Shown: piece after piece, positions 17,480 through 26,541 of the stretch
Layout of the letters: the number at the start of each line of letters is the position of its first letter
Numbering within the stretch: position 1 is the stretch's first letter
NCBI GenBank assembly: GCA_965223405.1
Contig: CBDCWO010000006.1
Coordinates: 1,674,001 to 1,738,000, forward strand
Length of the DNA stretch: 64,000 nt
Reading direction: 5' to 3'
DNA from: CBDCWO01 sp965223405
GTDB taxonomy: Bacteria; Bacteroidota; Bacteroidia; Chitinophagales; Saprospiraceae
Notes under the pieces: generated by a model
Databases searched by the model: none
Told to the model about the DNA's origin: nothing
The model's input: only the letters and a program-made list of their open reading frames with translations
Made by a program: the position numbers and the translations under genes

Positions 17480-18736
17480 ATGCGGAAGATATTCACATCA
17501 ACCATAATATTCTGGTGGTCAGGAATACTAATCTGCCAATCGCAAAACCTGATCAGCTCAATCGAATTTCAAGGGCTTGATAAAACGAATTCTACTTTTT
17601 TAAACCGCTATCTCTCCAATCAAAATGGTCAGTTCTTTAAAAGTGATGTACTACAAAAAGATTACCAATCCTTACTAAATCTGGATTTGTTTTATGATTT
17701 GGAAATGGATACCATGACGGTTCAGGATACGATGAAAATAATCTATTCCGGCAAAGAAAAATTATCCGTATTGCCCATTTTTGGATTTGGAGGTATTCGG
17801 GAAAATTTTTGGATACAAGTAGGAGGAATGGACGTAAACTTCAGAGGGAGAGGAGAAAGGCTGTTAGGGTATTATACTTATTATGATCGTCATTCGTTTC
17901 TACTTAATTATGTCAAGCCGTTTATCGGTAGATCAAACTTCGGATTATCCTTAGTTCTTCAAAAATTAAGCACATTAGAGCCCTTATATTTCAAAAACTT
18001 GGAAGCCACATATGAATATGATAATCTTACTTTAGAAGTACTGCCAGGATATAACTTTGGCTTAAAACATAAAGTACATTTTGGATTTGCTTACTTAAGA
18101 GAAAAGTATTTTAGGGTAGATCCGGTGATTCTTCCCGAATTACCCTCTGAGATCAGTCCAAATAAGTGGATTCTTAAGTCAAAATACCAATATGGACGTT
18201 TAAATTATTATAGCAATTTTGTTCATGGATTTGATAATCATCTTTTCCTGGAAGGGGTATTGACCACCAAGGCCAATGAAACTTTTTGGAAAGTTCTTAA
18301 TGTATCCAGATTCCTGATGCGAATTGGAGAACGAGGTAATTGGGCCAATCGCTTGAGGTTGGGTTTTTCCGGGAATACAGAATCCCCATTTGTTCCATTT
18401 GTTCTGGACAGTTATATCAATATTCGTGGATCAGGAAATCGGGTGGCCAGGGGGATCGGAGAAATTGTATTTAACACAGAATACAGGCATAATTTCCGTG
18501 AATGGCCGTGGGGTGCGGTCCAGGGCGTATTATTTTGGGATGCGGGAGGGTGGAGACCGGTAGGTAAATCAGTAGGAGAAATCTTTCGCAAAGAAAATAT
18601 CACCGCTTTTGCGGGCTTGGGTGGTCGAGTTTATTTTAAAGAAATCTACAACTTTATTTTTAGGGTCGATTATGGTATTAATTTGACCGATCACCGGCAT
18701 CATGGTGTCGTAATAGGTGTTGGTCAGTATTTTTGA
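17480..18736 (+). CDS. Omp85/BamA-superfamily outer-membrane protein with one POTRA-like domain
   Basis: 418 residues. A signal peptide (MRKIFTSTIIFWWSGILICQSQ) is followed by a single POTRA-like unit (ISSIEFQGLDKTNSTFLNRYL, then LLNLDLFYDLEM, residues 25-95). From about residue 100 alternating aromatic strands make a 16-strand-type barrel (D15/surface antigen type), with IRGSGNRVARGIGE near residue 310 where BamA relatives carry the conserved barrel-internal loop, and a final aromatic residue (VGQYF). One POTRA is fewer than BamA (five), so it is more like a TamA/TpsB-like or Bacteroidota-specific member. Role in protein or lipid export is inferred. Confidence 0.75.
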   Translation: MRKIFTSTIIFWWSGILICQSQNLISSIEFQGLDKTNSTFLNRYLSNQNGQFFKSDVLQKDYQSLLNLDLFYDLEMDTMTVQDTMKIIYSGKEKLSVLPIFGFGGIRENFWIQVGGMDVNFRGRGERLLGYYTYYDRHSFLLNYVKPFIGRSNFGLSLVLQKLSTLEPLYFKNLEATYEYDNLTLEVLPGYNFGLKHKVHFGFAYLREKYFRVDPVILPELPSEISPNKWILKSKYQYGRLNYYSNFVHGFDNHLFLEGVLTTKANETFWKVLNVSRFLMRIGERGNWANRLRLGFSGNTESPFVPFVLDSYINIRGSGNRVARGIGEIVFNTEYRHNFREWPWGAVQGVLFWDAGGWRPVGKSVGEIFRKENITAFAGLGGRVYFKEIYNFIFRVDYGINLTDHRHHGVVIGVGQYF

Positions 18737-19224
18737 TCCATCACTTAGCGGGTCCTTAAAAATTATTTATCCGAGTCAGACAGTCAATAAAACTAAATAG
18801 TGAATCAGCGCCCCATCCTATTTATAGCTATTCCTGAGACGATAGTTCTTAATATAACTTAGACCAATCCTGAAATGATCACCGTATCCAAGTATTATTT
18901 TTTTGTGAACTATAAATCTTCTAAAAACTGATATTTTAGTCAAACCCGCAAGCCCTTATTAATAGATGAAAAGATGATTTCCTACTTAAATGAAATCAGA
19001 CTTATCCGTATGAGCTAAATTAAATACAGAATTTTTTTCTTAGTCCAGGAAGCGTTTGGAAAAGATCAGCCGTTCATAAAACAAAGCAGCCCCTTTAAAA
19101 ATCATTTCTCACTAGTTTTTAACCGGGGCTGCAGATTCCACCTATTTTCCTAATTTGTTAAGATATAAAAATATTGGTTGTTTGTCAATATTTATATCGC
19201 TATAAAAACCATTTAGTCTAAGGT
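18737..19224. other. Intergenic region, 488 bp, no gene seen
   Basis: Between the Omp85-type gene and the NTPase gene. I see no credible coding region. It holds the minus-strand terminator at 19076-19132 and an A/T-rich imperfect inverted repeat (19162-19176 with 19186-19198) close to the end of the NTPase gene. Confidence 0.6.
19076..19132 (-). terminator. Intrinsic terminator for the NTPase transcript
   Basis: On the minus strand GCAGCCCC pairs with GGGGCTGC (19125-19132 and 19086-19093), with an inner TTAAAAA/TTTTTAA stem and a 14-nt loop, followed by TTTGTTTT. It lies 93 bp after the stop at 19225. Confidence 0.6.
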
Positions 19225-20328
19225 TTATTGTTGTAAATGTGTTAAGATTCTCTCAAGATCAATATTCTCTTCAATCAATTCTATTGCTCTCTTTATTTTC
19301 CATGGTGTTTGCAAATTAATTTTTACTTCTATTCGACTTATTTTTAAAACTGCGCCATACGTATCTAGCTTAGTTCTAACCAGTGGTATATGATTTTGCA
19401 AAATATACTTTTTCACTCGTGAATGTATTTCCCCATCTCCTGTACACACGATTCCACTGAGCGGAGTACCATCCAACTTTAACATCTTTGAAAAAAATTC
19501 AATCTTCTTAATTGCCTTATCCAATGTTTGGATGCTCACCACTAACAGCAAATTATTAGAGCTTTTTAATTCCTTTAAATCGATCAGTGACCCAGCCAGT
19601 ATGTCTTTAACTTTATTATCTAGATGTTCAGGATTATATTGGACTTCTCCGTTTATCGCATCACACACTGATTTGATAAGAGGATAGGCAAGGCTCCGAT
19701 CGTAGGGTATGGCACCTAATAAAGGTAGATCCATTTGCGCTAACTTTTTTCCAACATAATGTTTGATTTTATCAATTTTTTCCTTCCTAACTTTATTTAT
19801 AATTATGCCTATTATTGGTATTTTTCGTTCTCTGAACATGGCCAATCCCATATTCATTTTATCAATAGCGCTTCCAATCCCTCCTTCAACTACCATGATT
19901 ACACCGGCATTTACCAGTTTGGCTACATCCGCATTGGACACATTGGCCACACTCCCTACTCCAGGGTGCCCCGTACCTTCATAAATTACCACTTGTTTGG
20001 AATTGCTTAATACATTGGCCGCGTTCAGAATTTTTTGTTGCAGGTCAAAATGTCCCGGATTATCCAAATAAGCCGAAGTGGCTCCAGGCCCAAGAATTAT
20101 CGGACTATGGACTTTGGGATCAAGGGTAAAATGGATTAAATCAGCAAACAACAAAGTATCCTTATCTACTCTGAGGTTGTGGATGTCAAGAAATTTCTGC
20201 CCAACTGGTTTACAATAACCCACATCAAGCCCTTTTCTTACAAAAGCGGCTACCAATCCCAGAGTAGTAGTTGTTTTACCTACGTGTTGACCAGTTGCTG
20301 CTACATAAATATTCTTAAATTTTACCAT
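19225..20328 (-). CDS. BioD-like P-loop NTPase with DRTGG-type domain (Pta N-terminal-like)
   Basis: 367 residues. The N-terminal 220 residues are a BioD/CobB-type P-loop domain: Walker A-like ATGQHVGKTTTTLGLVAAF, VVIYEGTGHPGVGSV and IIGIIINKVRKEK. A DRTGG-like domain follows (about 225-335). The architecture equals the regulatory N-terminal part of long phosphotransacetylases, but there is no acetyltransferase domain here. Function of stand-alone versions is unknown; sensing of an acyl-phosphate or a nucleotide is an inference. It has its own spacing (125 bp) from the NhaC gene upstream. Confidence 0.75.
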   Translation of the reverse strand: MVKFKNIYVAATGQHVGKTTTTLGLVAAFVRKGLDVGYCKPVGQKFLDIHNLRVDKDTLLFADLIHFTLDPKVHSPIILGPGATSAYLDNPGHFDLQQKILNAANVLSNSKQVVIYEGTGHPGVGSVANVSNADVAKLVNAGVIMVVEGGIGSAIDKMNMGLAMFRERKIPIIGIIINKVRKEKIDKIKHYVGKKLAQMDLPLLGAIPYDRSLAYPLIKSVCDAINGEVQYNPEHLDNKVKDILAGSLIDLKELKSSNNLLLVVSIQTLDKAIKKIEFFSKMLKLDGTPLSGIVCTGDGEIHSRVKKYILQNHIPLVRTKLDTYGAVLKISRIEVKINLQTPWKIKRAIELIEENIDLERILTHLQQ

Positions 20329-20453
20329 GCCGAATTCGGATTGGTGAGCTAAAATACGAATGCTTTACAAAAGCGTGTTTTTTTTACCTTATTTTTTAGA
20401 ATTGATATTCCCCACTGATGACATGAGTTAATATCAACTCCTTGATAAGCAGA

Positions 20454-21944
20454 TCAAGTAAGAAATACACCAACGATGAGATAGAGTATTGCTGCCAATA
20501 GGCCAGCTATCAATGCATACGGGATTTGTGTTTTTACATGATCAATATGATCCGTGGCGGCAGCCATTGATGATAATATAGTAGTATCCGATATCGGCGA
20601 GCAATGATCTCCAAATACCCCTCCTCCCAGAGCAGCTGCAATCGTGAGGATAACCGGAGCACCCATGATCTGTGCAACAGGAACTGCGATCGAAATAATA
20701 ATTGCAAAAGTCCCAAATGAAGTACCAGTGGAAAAAGCAATGAAGCAACTAACCAAAAAAACTATAAACGGAACCAAAGAGGGAGATAACCATTCCTTGG
20801 TAACATCAGCAATGTATTGACCGGTTTCCAAACTACGACACACATTTCCAATCGCAAAGGCAAATAATAACAGCAGGACAATAGGCATCATTTCCGATAT
20901 GCCCTTTAGGATCATTTTTATCATTTCCTTAATCGAAAAAAGGCCTTGTGCCTTATAGGCCAACATCGAGATAATAATTGCTGAAATGACAGCCATAAGC
21001 ACAGAGGTTGATCCACTGCCCTGCCCAATTGACTTTAATACAAGTCTGAACAAAGGTTGATCCGGATCTTGAGATATAGCACTTTCCCAACCAGTTATAG
21101 TAAGCATAACCGGCATCATAACCACCATGGCACCGATAGGAATAATCATATTTCTTGTCTTCGGTACAATTCCGGACTTCATGGACATGGTAGTAAGTTC
21201 GTCGGATACCATCGGCTGAGCTCCTTCCCTGAGAAACTTTCCGGTTTCCTTGATTCGTTGTTCAGCCAGTCGCATCGGACCAATATCTTTGTTAATCAGG
21301 ATAAACATTAAAACCACACCCAAGGTAACTAGCGGATAAAAGTTTACCAAAGAGGCTTGAATTAGTGTTCCGAAAGGATCATTAAATCCCTGAGCCAACA
21401 ACAGACTCATAATAAAGGCACCCCATCCATTTAAAGGAATCAGAATACAAGATGGTGCCGAACTGCTGTCAGCTATATAGGCGAGTTTTTCTCTACTGAT
21501 CTTAAACTTGTCAAATATTGGACGGTAGAGCGTTCCAACCGTAAGTACAGAAATGCTCGACTCAACAAAAATTAGCATCCCGGTTATCCATGCTAAAAGT
21601 TGAACCACAATATTTTTTCTAGCCGGATTTCGGGCCTCATATCTCGCTAAGAATCCGGTAACTTTTCTGATAAAGCCTTCCACTCCGCCAGATCTTTGAA
21701 CAAAAACGATTAAAGCACCGACCAGGGCAGAGAACATTATTGTCCTGGTGTTGCCTGAATCTTGTAATACAACAACCAAGGCTTCAACCGTATCAAATAT
21801 ACTTTTAAAGATTTGAAAATCATCCAAAATAAACCAACCCAGCCAAATTCCAAAGAGCAAAGAAATGTAAACTTGTCGAGAAAAAATGGCCAGAACTATT
21901 GCACATATTGGAGGCAACAGTGAAAGCAATCCGTAATCATGCAT
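20454..21944 (-). CDS. NhaC-family Na+/H+ antiporter
   Basis: 496 residues with about 11-12 membrane segments. The NhaC-family signatures are visible: SLLFGIWLGW, FVESSISVLTVGTLYRPIFDKFKISREKLAYIADSSSAP (in pieces), and GGGVFGDHCSPISDTTILSSMAA. The Asp and His residues in the latter motif line the ion pathway of the family. It exchanges Na+ (or, in some relatives, amino acids or organic acids) for protons in the inner membrane. It starts 9 bp after the PBP4-type gene ends, so the two probably share a transcript. Confidence 0.85.
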   Translation of the reverse strand: MHDYGLLSLLPPICAIVLAIFSRQVYISLLFGIWLGWFILDDFQIFKSIFDTVEALVVVLQDSGNTRTIMFSALVGALIVFVQRSGGVEGFIRKVTGFLARYEARNPARKNIVVQLLAWITGMLIFVESSISVLTVGTLYRPIFDKFKISREKLAYIADSSSAPSCILIPLNGWGAFIMSLLLAQGFNDPFGTLIQASLVNFYPLVTLGVVLMFILINKDIGPMRLAEQRIKETGKFLREGAQPMVSDELTTMSMKSGIVPKTRNMIIPIGAMVVMMPVMLTITGWESAISQDPDQPLFRLVLKSIGQGSGSTSVLMAVISAIIISMLAYKAQGLFSIKEMIKMILKGISEMMPIVLLLLFAFAIGNVCRSLETGQYIADVTKEWLSPSLVPFIVFLVSCFIAFSTGTSFGTFAIIISIAVPVAQIMGAPVILTIAAALGGGVFGDHCSPISDTTILSSMAAATDHIDHVKTQIPYALIAGLLAAILYLIVGVFLT

Positions 21945-21953
21945 ATCCTAGTT

Positions 21954-23309
21954 CTAATAGTTTAGATAAATATATTCTAACACTTTTTGCATTTCTACCT
22001 TAAAAATATTGGACGATGATACATAATTGTTATGCATAAATGAGAATATATATAGATTATTCTTCCTGGTTATTATAAAACCACTGAGAGCATGTTTGTT
22101 ACGCAATGTACCTGTTTTAGCCCATACATATGGGTCGCTATCCAGCCCGGGATACCATTCCGAGATCGATCCATTATCGCCGCCTGCTGCAAATATTTTT
22201 TGTATCCAAGGCATTCCTTTATCTAAATATATCTTTTCAAGTACCTTGATAATAGTTCTGGGAGTAAACAGATTGTATCTGGACAAACCTGAACCATCAT
22301 ACCACATTGGATAGTCCGGTAAATCATGCAAACCTTTCTCTATCAGAATCCGGATGGCTTTGGCAACCTGTAAAGTATCCGTGAGGATACCTCCGCATAC
22401 GATCATTAGTTGTTCAGCTAAAAAATTATCGCTTACTTTCATCATCCTGGCCAGTATCGAATCTAAAGGAATTCTACTGTTCAAATAATTAATTTTGGCA
22501 GTTGGGAACTTTGGTGCTATACGAATTGGTTTCCCCAAAATATCTTCCAATAACCTAATAGTCAGCACATTGCTCGTACGGAAAGGAATATCTCGATCAT
22601 AACCATTGGAATCAAAAGTCACGTGGTTGTAGTGAAATATATTTTCATTTTCAACTCGCCAAATCCTCGGATCTTCAGAATTTTGAGCTGGATCAATGTT
22701 TAAATATTTTTGAAAATAGGCTGGGATTAGGGACACTTTCCGAGAGCTGGATTCACCATTTGCTTGTAATATATTGCCATAAATTGGAAATGCATTTCGT
22801 TCTGGTTGATAACTCCACCTATAATCTTCCCAGGCCCATCCGGGCCCAAACCTCTTGTCCTGCGTAGAATCAACAACAAAATAAAGCGGAAGTCCTATCT
22901 CTCTCAAAAAATCTATGACCCCAGTGGCTCCCGCAAGGTAGGGATGAAGCAAATCGGGATTTCCCGTACCTCCAAAATAAAATCCGTTCTCAGTCACCTG
23001 ATACTTCAAGGCAGGTATAGAATCGCGAATGACTTGCAGAGAAGCATACAAAGTAAATATTTTTGTGTTACTGGCAGGAGTAAAGTATTTGTCCGAATTA
23101 TGGGAAACCAAATATTTTTTTCGTTGAGGATCATATAATGAAAATCCAGTGAAACTCCGATTAAATACCGGAGACTTGTCGACTTGGAGCTGTAATGCTT
23201 TTAGCTGTTTCTTACCAGGGAAGTATTTGGTTGTTATTCCACAGCTTACACAAAATATGATAGTAAAACATACTAAATAATTCGAGATTGATTTATCTTC
23301 ATCTATCAT
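21954..23309 (-). CDS. dacB: D-alanyl-D-alanine carboxypeptidase/endopeptidase (PBP4 type, peptidase S13)
   Basis: About 451 residues from the ATG at 23309 (the frame runs to 23318). The N-terminus ends in CVSCG, a possible lipobox. The three S13 motifs are present: SxxK in TPASNTKIFTLYAS (about residue 80), SxN in KVSDNFLAEQLM, and KTG in WAKTGTLRNKHALSG. The enzyme trims or opens stem-peptide crosslinks of peptidoglycan in the periplasm. Its ATG overlaps the ATG of the divergent gene at 23308, so the two promoters must lie inside each other's coding sequence. Confidence 0.9.
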   Translation of the reverse strand: MIDEDKSISNYLVCFTIIFCVSCGITTKYFPGKKQLKALQLQVDKSPVFNRSFTGFSLYDPQRKKYLVSHNSDKYFTPASNTKIFTLYASLQVIRDSIPALKYQVTENGFYFGGTGNPDLLHPYLAGATGVIDFLREIGLPLYFVVDSTQDKRFGPGWAWEDYRWSYQPERNAFPIYGNILQANGESSSRKVSLIPAYFQKYLNIDPAQNSEDPRIWRVENENIFHYNHVTFDSNGYDRDIPFRTSNVLTIRLLEDILGKPIRIAPKFPTAKINYLNSRIPLDSILARMMKVSDNFLAEQLMIVCGGILTDTLQVAKAIRILIEKGLHDLPDYPMWYDGSGLSRYNLFTPRTIIKVLEKIYLDKGMPWIQKIFAAGGDNGSISEWYPGLDSDPYVWAKTGTLRNKHALSGFIITRKNNLYIFSFMHNNYVSSSNIFKVEMQKVLEYIYLNY

Positions 23310-25158
23310 GAAAGTCAAAATATTAAAAATATTACAATATAATCCACTTATATATTTCTTATTCTGCTCAATCGGGATTTTTGCCCAACAAAAGTCCTAC
23401 ACCCCAGAAACCATTCAAAGGTCCATTGATCAGCAATACCTTTTGTTAAACAGAGGTAATATAATTCCTTTACAGGATCTGAAAAATACACTTTATGAAG
23501 TAAACTATTTCGGATTAGGCAATGATTGCGAGTTTGCCAGTACCCTTGCAAAATACACCGTTATCTATAACGAAAGGAAAAAAGTATTTGAACCGGAAAT
23601 TAAAAACCAAGATTGGTTTACTGCAAGCAAATCTCAAAACACGAAAATTCTTGCGGTAAATCTTCACCAGTATTATTCGCAATCTCACTTTGATGATATT
23701 TTGGGGATTGCACCGTCTCCTGACATTTTGGTATTATTTGGAAATCCGGGTTTGTTTGACGGTTTACACTTACCTGATGACATTAAAGGGCTTTTATATG
23801 TACATGGTTTGTCAGGGTTACACCAAAGTTTGGCGGCCCAGGTAATCATGGGTGGAGTAGCCATTGATAATAATTTGCCTTATCCCATAGCTGGTAATTT
23901 TGAAAGAGGCGAGGGACTGTCAAATGGACCTAAAATTAGACTGGGTTATTTACCTCCAATGTGGGTTGGAATGGATGGAAAAATCCTTGACGATAGTATC
24001 CGTGATATTTCATTATCTTCTATTCAAAACAAAGCATTTCCCGGTTGTCAGGTGTTGGTTGCGAAAGATGGATATGTGGTATACCACAAATCATTTGGTT
24101 ATCAAACTTACGATTCCATCCGCCCGGTTTTAAGTACTGACATCTATGATTTTGCCTCTGTAACAAAGATTACTACCGGATTGGCTGCGGTTATGAAACT
24201 TCATGCAGAAGGTGATTTTGACCTGGAAGCTCCACTCGCATCTTTTTTTAAAGAAATGAAGGGATCAAATAAAGGACAGATACCGTTGCGTCAGATTCTG
24301 GGACACAATGCCAGGATAAAATCCTGGATTGCCTATTGGACTACCACTAAAAAACCAAATGGAAAATTTAAGGCGAAAACCATCAAACGGGATTCCAGTG
24401 CCAGGTATTCCATCAAGCTAAAGGATGATATGTGGCTTTATAACAGATACCGGCAAAAACAAATCTATAAACAAATAAAAAAATCACCTTTAAATCCTGA
24501 ACCTGGGTATGTATATTCCGGATTATTGTTTTATCTCTTGCCGGAAATTATTGAAAGAAAAACCGGAATTGAATTTGAAAAATATCTCAAAACCCACTTT
24601 TATCACCAATTAGGTGCATATACCCTTACCTATAACCCGGCAAAATTGTTTCCCTTAGCGAGAATTATTCCCACTGAAAGAGATACATTCTTTCGTATGA
24701 TGCAGATTCATGGAGTCGTTCATGATGAAGGAGCTGCAATGATGGATGGTGTGTCCGGAAATGCAGGCTTATTCGGATCGGCAAACGATTTAGCCAAACT
24801 GGCCCAAATGTACACAAACTATGGTCATTATGGTGGTACCAGCTATATTGCACAAAGTACATTGGAGGAGTTCACCAGATGTCAATATTGCGATGAAGAC
24901 AATCGCAGGGGATTGGGATTTGATCGACCACCAATAGAGCATCAAAATAATTTAAGCCATGTGTGCCCATCAGTTAGTGATCAAAGCTTTGGCCATTCCG
25001 GATATACGGGGACCTTTGTATGGATGGACCCGAAATATGATTTGATTTACATTTTCTTTTCCAACCGGGTTTATCCCACACGCTTAAATAGAAAACTTTA
25101 CCATCTGAATGTACGACCCCGGATCCAACAAACTATCTACGACTCATTCTTAAAATAA
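23308..25158 (+). CDS. Exported GH3 C-terminal-like / class C beta-lactamase-family serine hydrolase, lacking the GH3 catalytic barrel
   Basis: 616 residues with a signal peptide (MKVKILK to IFAQQ). Residues about 25-210 match the C-terminal alpha/beta domain of GH3 enzymes (NRGNIIPLQDLKNTLYEV, then ILVLFGNPGLFDGL, AAQVIMGGVAIDNNLPYPI). Residues about 235-610 are a beta-lactamase/PBP-type domain: SxxK in FASVTKITTGLA, YSG in YVYSGLLFYL, and HSG in FGHSGYTGTFVW. In many Bacteroidota these parts follow an N-terminal NagZ-type GH3 barrel of about 350 residues in one protein of about 980; here that barrel is missing while the signal peptide is kept. It probably acts on peptidoglycan peptides. Confidence 0.8.
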   Translation: MKVKILKILQYNPLIYFLFCSIGIFAQQKSYTPETIQRSIDQQYLLLNRGNIIPLQDLKNTLYEVNYFGLGNDCEFASTLAKYTVIYNERKKVFEPEIKNQDWFTASKSQNTKILAVNLHQYYSQSHFDDILGIAPSPDILVLFGNPGLFDGLHLPDDIKGLLYVHGLSGLHQSLAAQVIMGGVAIDNNLPYPIAGNFERGEGLSNGPKIRLGYLPPMWVGMDGKILDDSIRDISLSSIQNKAFPGCQVLVAKDGYVVYHKSFGYQTYDSIRPVLSTDIYDFASVTKITTGLAAVMKLHAEGDFDLEAPLASFFKEMKGSNKGQIPLRQILGHNARIKSWIAYWTTTKKPNGKFKAKTIKRDSSARYSIKLKDDMWLYNRYRQKQIYKQIKKSPLNPEPGYVYSGLLFYLLPEIIERKTGIEFEKYLKTHFYHQLGAYTLTYNPAKLFPLARIIPTERDTFFRMMQIHGVVHDEGAAMMDGVSGNAGLFGSANDLAKLAQMYTNYGHYGGTSYIAQSTLEEFTRCQYCDEDNRRGLGFDRPPIEHQNNLSHVCPSVSDQSFGHSGYTGTFVWMDPKYDLIYIFFSNRVYPTRLNRKLYHLNVRPRIQQTIYDSFLK

Positions 25159-25190
25159 AATAATAGTATCCACTTATCGTTTTATCGTAT

Positions 25191-25796
25191 ATGATATTAA
25201 ATCCCGTGGCAAAACGATTTTTATTACTAATCGTGTGTGTATTTACAATAAAAGTCTTAATCACTTCATCTCAAACTTCATGCGATCAATTTCCCAATAC
25301 AATTATTCAAATTGCAAATGATATCAGCCACGATTCAATTCTATATAATTCAGGTCCTCTAAGCGATTGTTCAGGTATTTATCATCAACTATCCAACCGA
25401 TTAGTACAACACTGTAAAGATGTGGAGATTCCCGATCCAAAGATTTACCGATCTAGTTCTGAAATTGGATTCTGGTATTTGAAAAAAGGAGATCTGACTC
25501 TCATTAATGATCCCATCCGGCAATCCAATTTAATCCGACCGGGAACAATTATGTTTTACGGAAGAAGGACAAACTCAAAAAACATTCATAAGAATATACA
25601 TCACATTGGTATTGTCATTCGCGTAAATAATGATCAGGACGGAAAGGTATCTGATTATTCGCTTTTTCATGGGCGTAGTGAAGGGAAGTATGCAGGCATA
25701 ACTACTTTTCATACCTGCATATCCGAACCCGATTCGAAATTACCTCCTTGCGGGAATGGATATCAAGATTGGTTAGCCATGGCAAAGTTCAAATAA
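25191..25796 (+). CDS. NlpC/P60-like exported cysteine peptidase
   Basis: 201 residues. A hydrophobic N-terminus (residues 9-26) acts as signal. The papain-like triad order of NlpC/P60 enzymes can be seen: Cys in LSDCSGIYHQL (about residue 60), His in IHHIGIVIRV (about 140) and His in YSLFHGRS (about 161). Members cut gamma-D-Glu-diaminopimelate bonds in peptidoglycan stem peptides. It lies 33 bp after the GH3C/beta-lactamase gene, in the same direction, which supports a cell-wall role. The family match is moderate because the domain is divergent. Confidence 0.65.
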   Translation: MILNPVAKRFLLLIVCVFTIKVLITSSQTSCDQFPNTIIQIANDISHDSILYNSGPLSDCSGIYHQLSNRLVQHCKDVEIPDPKIYRSSSEIGFWYLKKGDLTLINDPIRQSNLIRPGTIMFYGRRTNSKNIHKNIHHIGIVIRVNNDQDGKVSDYSLFHGRSEGKYAGITTFHTCISEPDSKLPPCGNGYQDWLAMAKFK

Positions 25797-25858
25797 ACAG
25801 TCGTTTCTCTGCAAAAGGATAGTTACTTTTCTTATCTTAAGACATAATCGTTGTTATT

Positions 25859-26509
25859 ATGCTCAATGTTTTAACTGACCATCTCACCATCGCCAATCAG
25901 TTTATTTTTGAATTACGAAGTGCAATCATTCAAAAGGATAGAATGAGATTTAGAAGAAATATGGAACGACTGGGTGAAATATTTGCTATGGAAATCAGTA
26001 AAACATTAGAGTATAAAAACCAGGACGTAGAAACACCATTAGGCACTACTTCTATGCAAATTCCAGCTGAAAATATTATCCTTACCGCCATACTACGAGC
26101 CGGTTTACCGCTCCATCAAGGATTACTCAACTATTTTGATCAAGCCGACAATTCATTTATTTCAGCCTATCGGGTTCACAGTGAAGATGGGTCTTTTATA
26201 ATAAAAACGGAATACTTTACTTGTCCGGATATAAACAACAAAGTTGTCATAATTGCGGATCCAATGATTGCCACCGGATCAAGTATTGATTGTACTTTAA
26301 AAACATTATTGGATTTAGGAGAACCTAAAGTTATTCATGTCGTTACTGCAATTGCAGCTAAAGAAGGATTAAACCGAATCAAAAGATTATATCCGCAAAT
26401 ATGCCTTTGGGTAGGAGATGTGGATGACGAGCTCACGGCAAAAGCTTATATCGTACCTGGACTTGGAGATGCCGGCGATTTAAGCTATGGAAATAAAATC
26501 CAGACTTAA
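25859..26509 (+). CDS. upp: Uracil phosphoribosyltransferase
   Basis: 216 residues, the usual length. It makes UMP from uracil and PRPP in pyrimidine salvage. The PRPP loop is VVIIADPMIATGSSIDCTL, and ILTAILRAGLPLHQG and YIVPGLGDAGDLSYG (uracil-binding region) match the family. It stands 63 bp after the NlpC/P60-like gene and ends convergent with the serpin. Confidence 0.95.
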   Translation: MLNVLTDHLTIANQFIFELRSAIIQKDRMRFRRNMERLGEIFAMEISKTLEYKNQDVETPLGTTSMQIPAENIILTAILRAGLPLHQGLLNYFDQADNSFISAYRVHSEDGSFIIKTEYFTCPDINNKVVIIADPMIATGSSIDCTLKTLLDLGEPKVIHVVTAIAAKEGLNRIKRLYPQICLWVGDVDDELTAKAYIVPGLGDAGDLSYGNKIQT

Positions 26510-26541
26510 ATAACTTAGTGTTCTTGTTTTAGAGTAACTGA

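Noticed and set aside
19162..19198. A/T-rich imperfect hairpin after the NTPase gene
   Set aside because: Weak stem with a bulge and no clean T run; the structure at 19076-19132 is the better terminator.
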